NCBI RefSeq assembly: GCF_010727325.1
Contig: NZ_AP022565.1
Coordinates: 806,001 to 870,000, forward strand
Length of the DNA: 64,000 nucleotides
Reading direction: 5' to 3'
Origin: Mycolicibacterium alvei
GTDB taxonomy: Bacteria; Actinomycetota; Actinomycetes; Mycobacteriales; Mycobacteriaceae
Part shown: positions 1 through 7,910 of the stretch, piece by piece
Layout of the letters: each line of letters starts with the position of its first letter
Position numbering within the stretch: position 1 is the stretch's first letter
Notes under the pieces: generated by a model
Databases searched by the model: none
What the model saw: the letters and a program-made list of their open reading frames with translations, nothing else
Told to the model about the DNA's origin: nothing
Made by a program: the position numbers and the translations under genes

Positions 1-2
1 CG

Positions 3-362
3 CTGCTCGCAACACCTTTTCACACCTACACGTCGCTGAGTGAGCAGCGTGATTCGTCGGAGTCCAACACCAGAACGTGGGTGGCGCGACGCCGCCAAGC
101 GCACAAACTATTCACCGTCGACCATGACGGCAGGACCTTGATACCGGCGTTTCAATTCGACGAGCACGGCAAGCTGCGCACCGAGTTGGCCCCGATCCTG
201 GCAGCGCTTGCCCAAGGGGGAGTACGGGACTGGTCCTTATGGACGTGGCTGACCAGCCCGACGAGTTTCCTCTCCGGCGAGGTGCCAGAGCGCATCGCAA
301 CAACTGATCCAGCACGTGCGCTGCGCGCAGCCCAGCGCTTCGCCGCGGGTGCGGCCGCCTAG
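3..362 (+). CDS. Antitoxin of a RES-type toxin-antitoxin pair (Xre/MbcA/ParS-like), 5' truncated
   Basis: The frame is open to the left edge, so the N-terminus (probably the DNA-binding part) lies outside the window; 119 residues are visible and the GTG at 81 is only an internal candidate start. The C-terminal part, with LWTWLTSPTSFLSG followed by PERIATTDPARALRAAQRF, resembles the toxin-binding domain of MbcA/ParS antitoxins: an aromatic-rich segment with a proline-containing turn, then a final helix. It lies 14 nt upstream of a RES-domain gene, the standard antitoxin-first order. Known role of the family: neutralises the toxin and represses the operon. The assignment rests on this motif and on the neighbour. 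Confidence 0.7.
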   Translation: MLATPFHTYTSLSEQRDSSESNTRTWVARRRQAHKLFTVDHDGRTLIPAFQFDEHGKLRTELAPILAALAQGGVRDWSLWTWLTSPTSFLSGEVPERIATTDPARALRAAQRFAAGAAA

Positions 363-376
363 AACGCCAGCTCGAC

Positions 377-1090
377 GTGACCGCTACGCCTCCGCCGCAG
401 GATCTGGTGTGCCCCCATCCGGCCGGCTGTGCCGTAGTCGCGACGTTGCCCACATTGAATACGGTGCCCCTCGACAAGGGCCGGATGCTCTACCGCGTGT
501 ACGACGGTAAGTGGGGCTATGACGAATTCAATGCCGGCTGGGGTGACACCCGATTCGCCCCGATCGATGACCCGATCACCGGAAAGCGGTTGTCGAACAT
601 GCATCTGGGCGAGTCGCCTACCGGGGTGCTGCTCGAGTCGGTCTTTCACGACGTGCACCAGTTGGGCAGCATGATCGCCTACGACGCGCATCTGCACGAG
701 AAGCTGTTGGCGCACATTGAGGTGCCGGCCGATGCCACGCTGGGTGACCTTCGCGATCCGGAGCTGACGCGGCTGAACCTCAAGCGCAGCCACGTGATCT
801 CGAGTCCAGCCGAGCACTATCCATGCACCCGGCGCCTGGCCATCGCAGCGCTTGCGCAGAAACATGATCCGCCGATTCAGGGACTGATCTGGCATTCCCG
901 TCAAGCCGAGTTGATCAAGAAGCCACCCGAAGAAGTAATCATCCTGTTCGGGGAAAGGTACCCGTCGAAGCGGGGTTCCTGGCAGCGGTCCGGACCCGGC
1001 TCGCAGAACCTCTACGAAGGCCCAGGGCGGCTACTCGTCGACGAGATCGCCGAAGAATTGCGTGCGCTGATCGAGACGGACAAGGCGTAG
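377..1090 (+). CDS. RES-domain toxin (MbcT-like NAD+-degrading toxin)
   Basis: 237 residues with a GTG start 14 nt after the antitoxin stop. The three RES-family signature positions are visible: Arg in LYRVYDG near residue 40, Glu in LLESVFHD near residue 88, and Ser in IWHSRQ near residue 174. The family-typical GDTRFAPI stretch follows the first. RES toxins such as mycobacterial MbcT consume NAD+ and arrest or kill the cell unless bound by the antitoxin. The gene looks intact, with no frameshift. No strong Shine-Dalgarno precedes the GTG, which suggests translational coupling to the upstream antitoxin. Confidence 0.8.
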   Translation: MTATPPPQDLVCPHPAGCAVVATLPTLNTVPLDKGRMLYRVYDGKWGYDEFNAGWGDTRFAPIDDPITGKRLSNMHLGESPTGVLLESVFHDVHQLGSMIAYDAHLHEKLLAHIEVPADATLGDLRDPELTRLNLKRSHVISSPAEHYPCTRRLAIAALAQKHDPPIQGLIWHSRQAELIKKPPEEVIILFGERYPSKRGSWQRSGPGSQNLYEGPGRLLVDEIAEELRALIETDKA

Positions 1091-1182
1091 GCGCGGTTGT
1101 GGCGGGTGACTACGAGAAGTAGCGGTCGCTATCCATGAACCGGACAATTGATCAACCCGGAAACCATTGGCCGCCAGTTTAA

Positions 1183-1225
1183 TATGCAGTACCGGTAACC
1201 CCGCCATATTCGATTCGGCCGTATT
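1183..1225 (+). repeat. Dispersed ~40-bp repeat, copy A
   Basis: Lies in the otherwise gene-free 1091-1387 stretch. It shares ATGCAGTA, then ACCGGTAAC, then a CCGCCATATTCG block and a distal GTATT with copies at 2384-2418 and 5737-5784. All three sit beside toxin-antitoxin-type genes. No coding or mobile-element role is visible. Confidence 0.5.
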
Positions 1226-1387
1226 GTCGGCCTACGTGCACGGGTATCTGTAGTCCGGCCGAACCGGGGAGAGCCCGGATTCTTGTCGCGATCGACCGCA
1301 GTAGGGTGTCAAGCGCGCGTTGGCGAGGGGCGTGCCCACGGATTGCTGACGGGCTGGGAGCTGCCGGTCGGCCGAATCGGAGGATTT

Positions 1388-2326
1388 GTGGTCAGGTTTG
1401 GGCATCTGCTGGTCAACGTGCCTGCCAAGTTTGTTGAGGACGCCCGACAGTTCTACGCCGTCAGGCCGGCCGGGCGTGGCCCGCGCACTACTGAGGAGTT
1501 GAGGGCGGCCAGGTCGGCCAGGAACGCAACCGCTCCGTCGAATCCTCCGGCGGATGAGTATGTAGTGCGGGATGGGGAAGTCGCAGTCCCCATCAGAATC
1601 TTCACTCCCGCACATGATCCGGCGCGAGGCGTCTACATGGACATTCACGGCGGCGGCTTCTACATGGACTGCGCCGCCCGCGATGACGTCCGCAATCGCG
1701 CTCTAGCGGACGCACTGAATATTGCGGTGGTCAGCATCGACTATCGACTAGCACCTGAACATCCGTGGCCAGCGGCACCCCGCGACTGTGAAGCCGTTGC
1801 ACGCTGGCTCATTGCACACGCGCAGGACCGATTCGGGTCACAACGATTGGTCATCGGGGGCCGGTCAGCAGGAGCGACTCTGGCGACGACCACCCTGCTA
1901 CGGCTTCGGGACACCGGACATGCAGAGAGTGTCGCTGGCGCCGCGCTTCAGTTTGGGACATTCGACCTGAGCGCACAGACGCCCGCGGGTCGCCGCATCG
2001 CCGATGAGTATTTCCTTGACGCCTATGTGGGCCATGTGGCAGATCGCACGAACCCGGATATCTCGCCAATCTACGGTGATCTGGACCGGCTGCCGCCGAT
2101 TCTGATGATCGTGGGGGATCAGGACGTGCTACTGGAAGACAACCTGGCAATGGCCAGTCGACTCTGGGCCGCCGGCAACGATGTCGAGATTCGGGTATAT
2201 CCCGAGTCGCCCCACGGGTTCACAGGACATTCGACGGAGATCGCCCAACGGGCGCTTGATGACGTCGGTTCGTGGATGCTTGACCGAATCGTCTCACCCA
2301 ACGGTCGAGTAGTGCCGTTCCGTTGA
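1388..2326 (+). CDS. Alpha/beta hydrolase, HSL/acetyl-hydrolase family
   Basis: 312 residues from a GTG at 1388, chosen because GGAGGA at 1379-1384 is the only good Shine-Dalgarno; an in-frame TTG at 1283 would add a low-complexity N-terminus. Hormone-sensitive-lipase features are clear: the oxyanion-hole HGGGF near residue 84, then DYRLAPEHPWP, the nucleophile elbow GRSAG near residue 160, an Asp in GDQD and a His in SPHGF near the C-terminus. Members hydrolyse short-chain esters or carboxylesters. The substrate cannot be read from the sequence. The gene is monocistronic between two toxin-antitoxin loci and intact. Confidence 0.85.
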   Translation: MVRFGHLLVNVPAKFVEDARQFYAVRPAGRGPRTTEELRAARSARNATAPSNPPADEYVVRDGEVAVPIRIFTPAHDPARGVYMDIHGGGFYMDCAARDDVRNRALADALNIAVVSIDYRLAPEHPWPAAPRDCEAVARWLIAHAQDRFGSQRLVIGGRSAGATLATTTLLRLRDTGHAESVAGAALQFGTFDLSAQTPAGRRIADEYFLDAYVGHVADRTNPDISPIYGDLDRLPPILMIVGDQDVLLEDNLAMASRLWAAGNDVEIRVYPESPHGFTGHSTEIAQRALDDVGSWMLDRIVSPNGRVVPFR

Positions 2327-2383
2327 TTCGCACGAAACCGGTTGCAGCGGAGAATGATTCATCGGATGGACACGGCGACCTTT

Positions 2384-2418
2384 ACCGGTAACGCTGCATA
2401 TTCGATTGCTGCATATTC
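2384..2418 (+). repeat. Dispersed ~40-bp repeat, copy C (partial)
   Basis: ACCGGTAAC is followed by GCTGCATATTCG and a second GCATATTC. It aligns with copies A (1183-1225) and B (5737-5784) but lacks their leading ATGCAGTA. It lies between the esterase gene and vapB. Confidence 0.4.
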
Positions 2419-2498
2419 TCGCGTGCGCAACGGTGAACTCTTGGTTCGCCGCTTTGACGTCTCACCGGTGATACACTGCGTACGCGGATGCAGTCACG

Positions 2499-2720
2499 GT
2501 GCGCGAATTGCGCAACAGTGGAGGAGACGTTCTGCGCCGTGTCGAGCATGGTGAGCGCATCGTCATTACTCGGGACGGGACACCTGTTGCTGAGCTACGG
2601 CCGTTGCCTCGTTCGAGCGCAGGACCTGCGGAACTGATTCGTCGCCGCAAGAATCTTCCGCCGGTGGACCCGGATGCCCTCCGGCGCGATATCGACAATC
2701 TCATTGACCCGTCACTGTGA
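2499..2720 (+). CDS. vapB: Phd/YefM-family VapB antitoxin
   Basis: 73 residues from GTG 2499; an in-frame stop at 2469 leaves this as the only start. The N-terminus VRELRNSGGDVLRRVEHGERIVITRDGTPVAEL is the classic Phd/YefM fold: a dimerising, DNA-binding beta-hairpin unit. The C-terminus, rich in Arg and Pro and ending IDNLIDPSL, is the presumed toxin-binding tail. The next gene is a PIN-domain vapC that an IS21 element has split, so the antitoxin is now orphaned at this locus. It may still autorepress the promoter or cross-neutralise related VapC proteins (inference). Confidence 0.85.
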   Translation: MRELRNSGGDVLRRVEHGERIVITRDGTPVAELRPLPRSSAGPAELIRRRKNLPPVDPDALRRDIDNLIDPSL

Positions 2721-2739
2721 CGCAAACCCAGAGCCGGGG

Positions 2740-2848
2740 ATGCTGGATACCTCGACGGTGATCCTTTTGGGTCAGCTGTCTGACCCAGCCGAGCTGCCCG
2801 ATCAATCGGTGATCAGCGCGATCACGCTGGCTGAGCTGTCCGTAGGTC
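2740..2848 (+). pseudogene. vapC: vapC PIN-domain toxin, 5' fragment (split by IS21 element)
   Basis: ATG 2740 lies 19 nt after the vapB stop. The fragment reads MLDTSTVILL with the first PIN-domain acidic residue (Asp in LDTS), then ISAITLAELSVG with the conserved Glu. The coding sequence stops matching the family exactly where the IS21 terminal repeat begins at 2849. Joining 2848 to 5412 restores an uninterrupted frame reading SVGPHVANDDAER across the junction. VapC toxins are Mg2+-dependent RNases that cleave tRNA or rRNA. As it stands the toxin is inactivated. Confidence 0.9.
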
Positions 2849-2924
2849 TGTCAATGGCCAAGTTGATGTCCCCGGTGGTGGCCAAGTAGAAGTCCCCACC
2901 CCGTGCGGTGGTTCTGTGTTGTGG

Positions 2925-3728
2925 TTAGGGCTGTTCCTTTCGGTGGTGGGCGTCTTTCATGCGGTAGGAGTCGCCGTCAGTGATGACGACGGTGGCGTGG
3001 TGCAGCAGGCGGTCGAGGATGCTGACGGCGGTGGTCTGCTCGGGCAGGAATCGGCCCCATTGTTCGAAGGGCCAGTGCGATCCGATGGCCAGGCTGCGGC
3101 GCTCGTAGGCGCCGGCGACGAGGCGGAACAACAGCTGGGTGCCGGTGTCATCCAGTGGAGCGAACCCCAGCTCGTCAAGAATGATGAGATCGACCCGTAG
3201 CAGGGATTCGATGATCTTGCCGACGGTGTTGTCGGCCAGCCCCCGGTAGAGGGTCTCGACGATGTCGGCGGCGGTGAAGTAGCGGACCTTGAGCCCGGCC
3301 TGGATCGCCGCGGTTCCCAGGCCGATCAGGGTGTGACTCTTGCCGGTGCCGGCGGGCCCGATGATCGCCAGATTGTGTTGTGCGCGTATCCATTCCAGAC
3401 TTGACAGGTAGTCGAAGACCTTGGGTTGGATCGAGGAGGTGGCTACGTCGAAGGACTCCAACGTTTTGGGGACGGGGAATGCGGCGGCCTTGAGCCGGTT
3501 GACGACGTTGGAGGCATCTCGTGCCGCCAGTTCGGTGTCGACCAGGGTGCGCAGCACCTCTTCGGGGGTCCAGCGTTGTGTCTTGGCGGTGATCAACACC
3601 TCCGGTGCGCTTCGCCGGATCGCGGCCAGCTTCAGCCGCCGCAGGCCCGCGTCGAGATCAGCATCCAGCGCTGGGACCGACGGTGGTGCAACAGGTATGG
3701 TCGCGGTCAGCGGTGGTGTCTTGGTCAC
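2925..3728 (-). CDS. istB: IstB-like ATPase of IS21 element
   Basis: 267 residues. AAA+ helper of IS21 transposition, related to DnaC; IstB multimers remodel target DNA for the IstA transposase. Walker A is GPAGTGKSH near residue 124 and Walker B is LIILDELGF near residue 182. The N-terminus LRRLKLAAIRRSAPEVLITAKTQRWTPEEVL matches the family's entry helices. The start overlaps the istA stop by 4 nt (ATGA), implying coupled translation. Full length and intact. Confidence 0.93.
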   Translation of the reverse strand: MTKTPPLTATIPVAPPSVPALDADLDAGLRRLKLAAIRRSAPEVLITAKTQRWTPEEVLRTLVDTELAARDASNVVNRLKAAAFPVPKTLESFDVATSSIQPKVFDYLSSLEWIRAQHNLAIIGPAGTGKSHTLIGLGTAAIQAGLKVRYFTAADIVETLYRGLADNTVGKIIESLLRVDLIILDELGFAPLDDTGTQLLFRLVAGAYERRSLAIGSHWPFEQWGRFLPEQTTAVSILDRLLHHATVVITDGDSYRMKDAHHRKEQP

Positions 3729-5293
3729 GAGATCACTTCACCGTCGACGGCCGCGGTGATCTTGTAGGCGTCCAGGGAGCGGGTCGGGGCGACGGGCAGG
3801 TCCAAGACGAGTGCATCCCCGGCCGGGCGCGGCTGCGGGGTTCCGGTGCCGGCGGCCAGGATGGAGCGCACGTCAGCGGCGCGGAAGCGGCGAAACGCCA
3901 CCGCCCGGTGCAGCGCCGCGACCAGGGCGTCGGTGCCATGGGCAGCGCCCAGGGCGAGCAGGATCTCCAGCTCCGAGGCTAGGCGGGTGTTGCCGATCGC
4001 GGCTGCCCCGACCAGGAACGCTTGCGCGTCCGCGCCGAGGTCGCAGAACTGCTTCTCGATGGTGGTCTTGGGGCGGGGTCCGCGGCTCGGTGCCGGCCGC
4101 GGCCCGTCATAGTGCTCATCGAGGACCGAGGCGGCACCGGGTGCGATGAGTTCGTGTTCGGCCACCATCATCCCGGTGGCTGGTTCGACCAGGCAGACCG
4201 CGCCGTGATCGACCACCACCGCCACGGTGGCCCCGATCAGCCGAGTCGGTACCGAGTAGCGGGCTGAGCCGTAGCGCACACACGACAGCCGGTCGACCTT
4301 GCGCAGCACCGACGGTGCTCCTATCTGCAGCCGCAACGAGGGAAGTGGTTGCAGCACTTGATGTTCAGCGATCAACCGCTCATCAGGGATGGCGTGGATC
4401 TCCGAATGTGGAGCGGCGTTGACTTCCGCGCACCACACCCTCGCGGCGGCGTTAGCCTCTCGCAGGTCGAGGGTCACGCCGTCGACGGCAGCCTGGGTCA
4501 AAAGCGGCACAGCCAGGTCGCGCTGGGCATACCCGCACAAGTTCTCCACGACGCCCTTGGACTGCGGGTCATTGGCGTGGCAGAAGTCCGGGACGAACCC
4601 GTAATGACTTGCCAGCCGCACGTAGTCCGGGGTCGGGATGACCACGTTGGCGACCACCCCCGCTTTGAGGCAGGCCATCCGATCAGCGAGCACCCGCGCC
4701 GGTACCCCGCCGATCGCGGTCAGCGCTTCGGCGATCAACGCCAGCGTGGTGGAGGCCTTCTGATCGGTGGCGAAGCGCACGAAACGCCAGCGAGAAAACG
4801 CCAGCACCGCGCAGAACAGGAACAACCCCGGCGCAGCCTGTGCCCAATCGATGACCAGATACTGTCCCGGTGACCATACCGCCGGCCGTCGCCCTCGGTG
4901 ATTCTCACTGCGCCACAAAGCTTTCGCTTGCGCAACGAGACGACGGAAGTTGCGTGCCGAGCCTTCGTAGCCGGCAGCCTGGGCGATCGGCAGGAGTCGT
5001 TTGGCTGAGATCCGGCCCGCCGATTTCTCGACCCGCTCAGCGACCAACTCAGCGACCGTGTCGTAGTTGTGGGCACGTTCGGCCCGTGGCGCCGGCGCCA
5101 CGCCAGCCTGGTCGGCCTCGTACCTGTCGACGGTCTTCTTGACCGTCTTGTGGGTGGTGCCGCACTTATCGGCGGCCCCCCGGTACGACCCGAGCTCGTA
5201 GTAAGCGGAAATGATGTCCATGCGGTCCTTCGCAGATTTCAATGGAACTCCCCGATGGTGGTGGCGATTGGTTGGCGCCTTCACCGTCACCAT
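3725..5293 (-). CDS. istA: IstA transposase of IS21 element
   Basis: 522 residues from ATG 5293. An N-terminal helix-turn-helix (AYYELGSYRGAADKCGTTHKTVKK) precedes an RNase H-fold DDE core: Asp in YLVIDWAQ near residue 149, Asp in VLADRMACLK near residue 206, and Glu in DPQSKGVVENL near residue 250. A beta-barrel-like C-terminus follows. IstA performs strand transfer and works with IstB. Intact, so the element could still be mobile. Confidence 0.93.
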   Translation of the reverse strand: MVTVKAPTNRHHHRGVPLKSAKDRMDIISAYYELGSYRGAADKCGTTHKTVKKTVDRYEADQAGVAPAPRAERAHNYDTVAELVAERVEKSAGRISAKRLLPIAQAAGYEGSARNFRRLVAQAKALWRSENHRGRRPAVWSPGQYLVIDWAQAAPGLFLFCAVLAFSRWRFVRFATDQKASTTLALIAEALTAIGGVPARVLADRMACLKAGVVANVVIPTPDYVRLASHYGFVPDFCHANDPQSKGVVENLCGYAQRDLAVPLLTQAAVDGVTLDLREANAAARVWCAEVNAAPHSEIHAIPDERLIAEHQVLQPLPSLRLQIGAPSVLRKVDRLSCVRYGSARYSVPTRLIGATVAVVVDHGAVCLVEPATGMMVAEHELIAPGAASVLDEHYDGPRPAPSRGPRPKTTIEKQFCDLGADAQAFLVGAAAIGNTRLASELEILLALGAAHGTDALVAALHRAVAFRRFRAADVRSILAAGTGTPQPRPAGDALVLDLPVAPTRSLDAYKITAAVDGEVIS

Positions 5294-5406
5294 CGGGGCC
5301 CGCAGTTCCTGATCGACACGACGAACACGGGGTGGATACTTTTAACTGGCCAAAACTGGATACCTCCACTTGGCCACCAGTGGGTACTTTTTCATGGCCA
5401 CGGACA

Positions 5407-5701
5407 AGGTCCCCACGTCGCCAACGACGATGCTGAGCGCGGTGCTCGGCAGCAGCACCTGCAGCAGGCCGAGGCGGATTTCGACGTCCTACCGTTCGAT
5501 GGAGATTGCGCCCGCGCGTTTGGAGCCGTAGCGGCGGCGCTGCGCGCGTCGGGTCGCCAGCCGGCTGCGCGCGCCTACGACGCGCTTATTGCGGCCAGTG
5601 CAATCGCACATGGAGTGCCGCTGTACACGTGCAACCCTGCAGACTTCACGGGAATCCCGCGACTGGAACTGCGGTCAGTTACTCACCCGCATCACCGATA
5701 G
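5407..5701 (+). pseudogene. vapC: vapC PIN-domain toxin, 3' fragment
   Basis: Continues the fragment ending at 2848. The frame reads VANDDAERGARQQHLQQ, then DFDVLPFDGDCARAFGAVAAALR and RAYDALIAASAIAHGVPLYTCNPADF, ending at TAG 5699-5701. The Asp in AYDALIA and the NPADF tail are hallmark C-terminal PIN-domain features. No other lesion was seen, so precise excision of the IS21 element would restore a full VapC. Confidence 0.88.
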
Positions 5702-5736
5702 GGGCAACGCTCGAAAGCGTTGAGCAGCAACGCATT

Positions 5737-5784
5737 ATGCAGTATTTTACCGGCAACCCGCCGTATTCGGATCGGTCGTATTCG
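5737..5784 (+). repeat. Dispersed ~40-bp repeat, copy B
   Basis: ATGCAGTA, then ACCGGCAAC, CCGCCGTATTCGG and a distal CGTATTCG. Aligns with copy A (1183-1225) apart from a short insertion after ATGCAGTA. It lies immediately upstream of the decayed mazF. Confidence 0.5.
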
Positions 5785-5945
5785 TGTCCGGGCAGCCCAG
5801 CCGGTCGGACACGAGCCGGCATTCGTCGCCCGGTGGTGGTGGTATCGGTCGACATTCTCAACAACGGTCCCGGCGGGCTGGTGGTCGTGGTCCCGATCAC
5901 GACCGCTAATTACGGCTTGCGAAGTCATGTCGAACTTGCCAGCTC
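5766..5945 (+). pseudogene. MazF/PemK-type endoribonuclease toxin, frameshifted remnant
   Basis: Two overlapping frames each carry part of a MazF-like protein. One reads PVGHEPAF up to about 5826. The other then reads RRPVVVVSVDILNNGPGGL and continues into VVVVPITTANYGLRSHVEL. Together they make the characteristic MazF G-E-P, RRPVVVVS and PITT blocks. The frame changes near 5826, and nothing family-like follows beyond about 5945. MazF toxins cleave mRNA or tRNA, but this copy cannot encode a complete one. No antitoxin gene was recognised upstream. The rest of 5946-6413 has no supported gene. Confidence 0.6.
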
Positions 5946-6413
5946 GACGCGAAACGCGCTACAGCGCCCAAAACTCCGCCGACCACGAATAGCTCCGGCC
6001 GCTAATCGACGAGCTGACCCGCGATGTGGTCATCCAACCTGGTATCTCGCGCGAGTTGTCGGGGGAGTCGAATGGTTGCCCGACGGTCTGGTGGCCGTGG
6101 CCACGCAGTCGTTGCAAGCGGGCCAGACCGGAGATGCGAGTGCCCGGGCTGCACAGGAAGATTCCGGCGCCTGCAGAGACGACCGCGCAGACGGAGACTG
6201 CTGCGTTGTCCGGACGGAATCCCGGATAACCGGGCGGCGAGGTTTGCGGGCGGCACGAAGTAGGCGACCTCGACTTGAGCGGCGCAACCGTGGGAGCGAA
6301 ACCGAATGCCGCGTACGACTCCCGGTTCGACAAGCCGGGGCCTTCCGTGTGGCGATACCCCGCCGGACATAGCCTGCCCTAACCGGCCTGACGGTCGCTG
6401 TCGTGGCGCGAGC

Positions 6414-6569
6414 ATTCCCATCGAGGTACTGCTGATCTCGGCGCTCGGCGGCTACCACTTCTTAGGGCTGGTGCACGACCAGCCCTTTCAGGGAGTGAGC
6501 GTGCAGAACTTCATCTCCGCTCTCGCCGCGCTGGCACAGGCCTGGGCCCCACAGTCACCTTCCGGGTAG
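6414..6569 (+). pseudogene. C-terminal fragment of a TetR-family regulator
   Basis: About 50 residues, reading IEVLLISALGGYHFLGLVH and then QPFQGVSVQNFISALAALAQAW, with stop TAG 6567-6569. It closely matches the C-terminus of the intact TetR regulator at 12138-12707 (EVLLLAALGGYHFFGLVQ, QPFQGASEEEFISALAAFAHDW). No DNA-binding domain or start is present. It is the end of a lost paralogue, not a functional gene. Confidence 0.75.
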
Positions 6570-6605
6570 CCGATCTCCGCATCGACCTTTTGATGGCTGT
6601 CCGCC

Positions 6606-7202
6606 TCAACGGTCGTGCCGTCCGCGTCCACCACCGTGGTGGCCGTGACCACCTCCAGGACGGTGGTGAGCGCCGTCGCAACCGCTCCCGCCGCGCCGTC
6701 GAACACCTCGGCCGCCGCCCATGGGGCGACCCGATGTCGCCCCTTCGAACGCCCGCAGGTGGTTCTCGGAAGCAGCACGCAAGTTCTCATACACCCTATG
6801 AATGACTGCCTTGTCGCTGCCTTCGACAGCCGCAGTCAGGTCGGCGATATCACCGGTTTCCAGTTCCACCCCGACCGCGCATGCATCTTCGACGGAAGAT
6901 AGTCCCCGGGCGAGCCAACCGTCGTAGGCCTGCTGCAGTGCAGCGTCGGCGTAGACACCGGGCGGCTGCCCGACCGACGGGTCGGGGACGCCGTACCGCT
7001 CGAGCAGTCGTCCGATCGTGTCGTAGTGACGCTGTTCGCTGGCGGCAATGTTGCCGAAGATCGGTACGTCCCACGCCTGGTGGAACCGCCGGTACAAATC
7101 GCGCGCCAGCCGTTCCTCCTCCCGCATCAGGACGAGATTCGCCCGCTCGCCCTCAGACAGCGGACCACCGGCCGCCGGTTCCGGGTTGACGTCGCCATTC
7201 AT
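6606..7202 (-). CDS. DUF2202 ferritin-like domain protein
   Basis: 198 residues from ATG 7202, with GGAGGA at 7208-7213 five nt upstream. The core NLVLMREEERLARDLYRRF, then FGNIAASEQRHYDTIGRLLERYGVPDP and GVELETGDIADL...HLRAFE, carries the Glu and ExxH residues of a ferritin-like four-helix di-iron fold typical of DUF2202. The role is unproven; the family is often near redox or stress genes. The last 35 residues are Gly/Arg/His-rich and not family-like, so the C-terminus may be frameshifted just after residue 165. The long frame running on upstream is a broken CNNM gene, not a fusion partner. Confidence 0.75.
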   Translation of the reverse strand: MNGDVNPEPAAGGPLSEGERANLVLMREEERLARDLYRRFHQAWDVPIFGNIAASEQRHYDTIGRLLERYGVPDPSVGQPPGVYADAALQQAYDGWLARGLSSVEDACAVGVELETGDIADLTAAVEGSDKAVIHRVYENLRAASENHLRAFEGATSGRPMGGGRGVRRRGGSGCDGAHHRPGGGHGHHGGGRGRHDR

Positions 7203-7334
7203 CTGATTCCTCCGCTCATGTTCGGCCACCCGGGAGGGTCGACTCCTCCCTATCTCAGTAGCCGTGGTCATCGCACCAGCTGCACCAGGGGGCAGAACCA
7301 CCCACGCCCTGACGTCAGCGTAATGCTTGCCCCC

Positions 7335-7883
7335 CCGGTCAGTTCCTCGCGCCGCACGTGGGGATCGCCGCCCAGCAGCTGCACCACCACATCGGTGCCC
7401 TTGCCCAGCAACCACATCGGTGCCCTTGCCCAGCAACCACACCACCAGGGCGGCCAGGGTCGACATTGAGTTGAGCGGCGAGGCGACGATCACCGCCCAC
7501 CGGCGCGCATGCTGCATCGCGAGCCGTTTGGGCGCCAGCTCCCCTACCACCAGCGTCGATGCCGTGACGATCACCGTCACGACGGCGATGCCGACGACCG
7601 GCGCGGGGGACCCGAGGAAGTTCAGTCGGGCGGTCAACGGCTCGGCGAGCGTGACAGCGGCAGTCGCCGAGGCGAGGAAACCCGCGAGCGTGATTCCGGG
7701 CTGGATTGTGGCCAGGAAACGGTTGGGTTCCCGCGCGAGTCGTGCGACGAGTAGATCGCGGCGTTCCAGCTCCCGGATCTGCCCCTCGCGTCACGAGATG
7801 AACGCGGCTTCGCTACCGGCGAGCAGGCCGTTGACCAAGACGAGAAACGCCACCAGCGCGAGATCGAGCCAGTCGCCGTGCAC
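7335..7883 (-). pseudogene. CNNM/DUF21 (CorC/TlyC-like) transporter domain, broken
   Basis: Starting at GTG 7883 the frame encodes an N-terminal membrane segment (DWLDLALVAFLVLVNGLLAG, then SEAAFIS) and hits an in-frame TGA at 7793-7791 where the family has Leu (SLREGQ). The frame continues REGQIRELERRDLLVARLAREP and through the DUF21 core GITLAGFLASATAAVTLAEPL and GELAPKRLAMQHARRWA. It is then thrown out of frame by a 25-bp tandem duplication at 7391-7440. Ignoring one repeat unit restores LLGKGTDVVVQLLGGDPHVRREEL. After about 7335 the family match ends, with no CBS domains. At least three lesions, so non-functional. Confidence 0.85.
7391..7440. repeat. Perfect 25-bp tandem duplication causing a frameshift
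   Basis: Two exact adjacent copies, 7391-7415 and 7416-7440, beginning CATCGGTGCCC and ending CAGCAACCA. 25 is not a multiple of 3, so the CNNM/DUF21 reading frame is shifted. Removing one copy restores the conserved reading. Confidence 0.95.
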
Positions 7884-7910
7884 CGGGCGTCAGCCTACCC
7901 GCCGCACCGG

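Larger units (their letters stand above)
2849..5406 (-). mobile_element. Complete IS21-family insertion sequence (istA-istB)
   Basis: 2558 bp. The ends are TGTCaaTGGCCA at 2849-2860 and its inverse complement TGTCcgTGGCCA at 5406-5395, 10 of 12 matching. The 5-bp target AGGTC is duplicated at 2844-2848 and 5407-5411. Subterminal TGGCCA boxes recur with a 24-bp period: 2855 and 2879 on the left, 5347, 5371 and 5395 on the right. This is the multiple-repeat end structure of IS21 elements. It carries istA and istB with a 4-nt overlap, both intact. It sits within vapC. Confidence 0.93.

Noticed and set aside
6606..7637. 343-residue frame that looks like a DUF21-DUF2202 fusion
   Set aside because: The join is created by the 25-bp tandem duplication shifting the CNNM frame. 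The DUF2202 gene has its own ribosome site and ATG at 7202.
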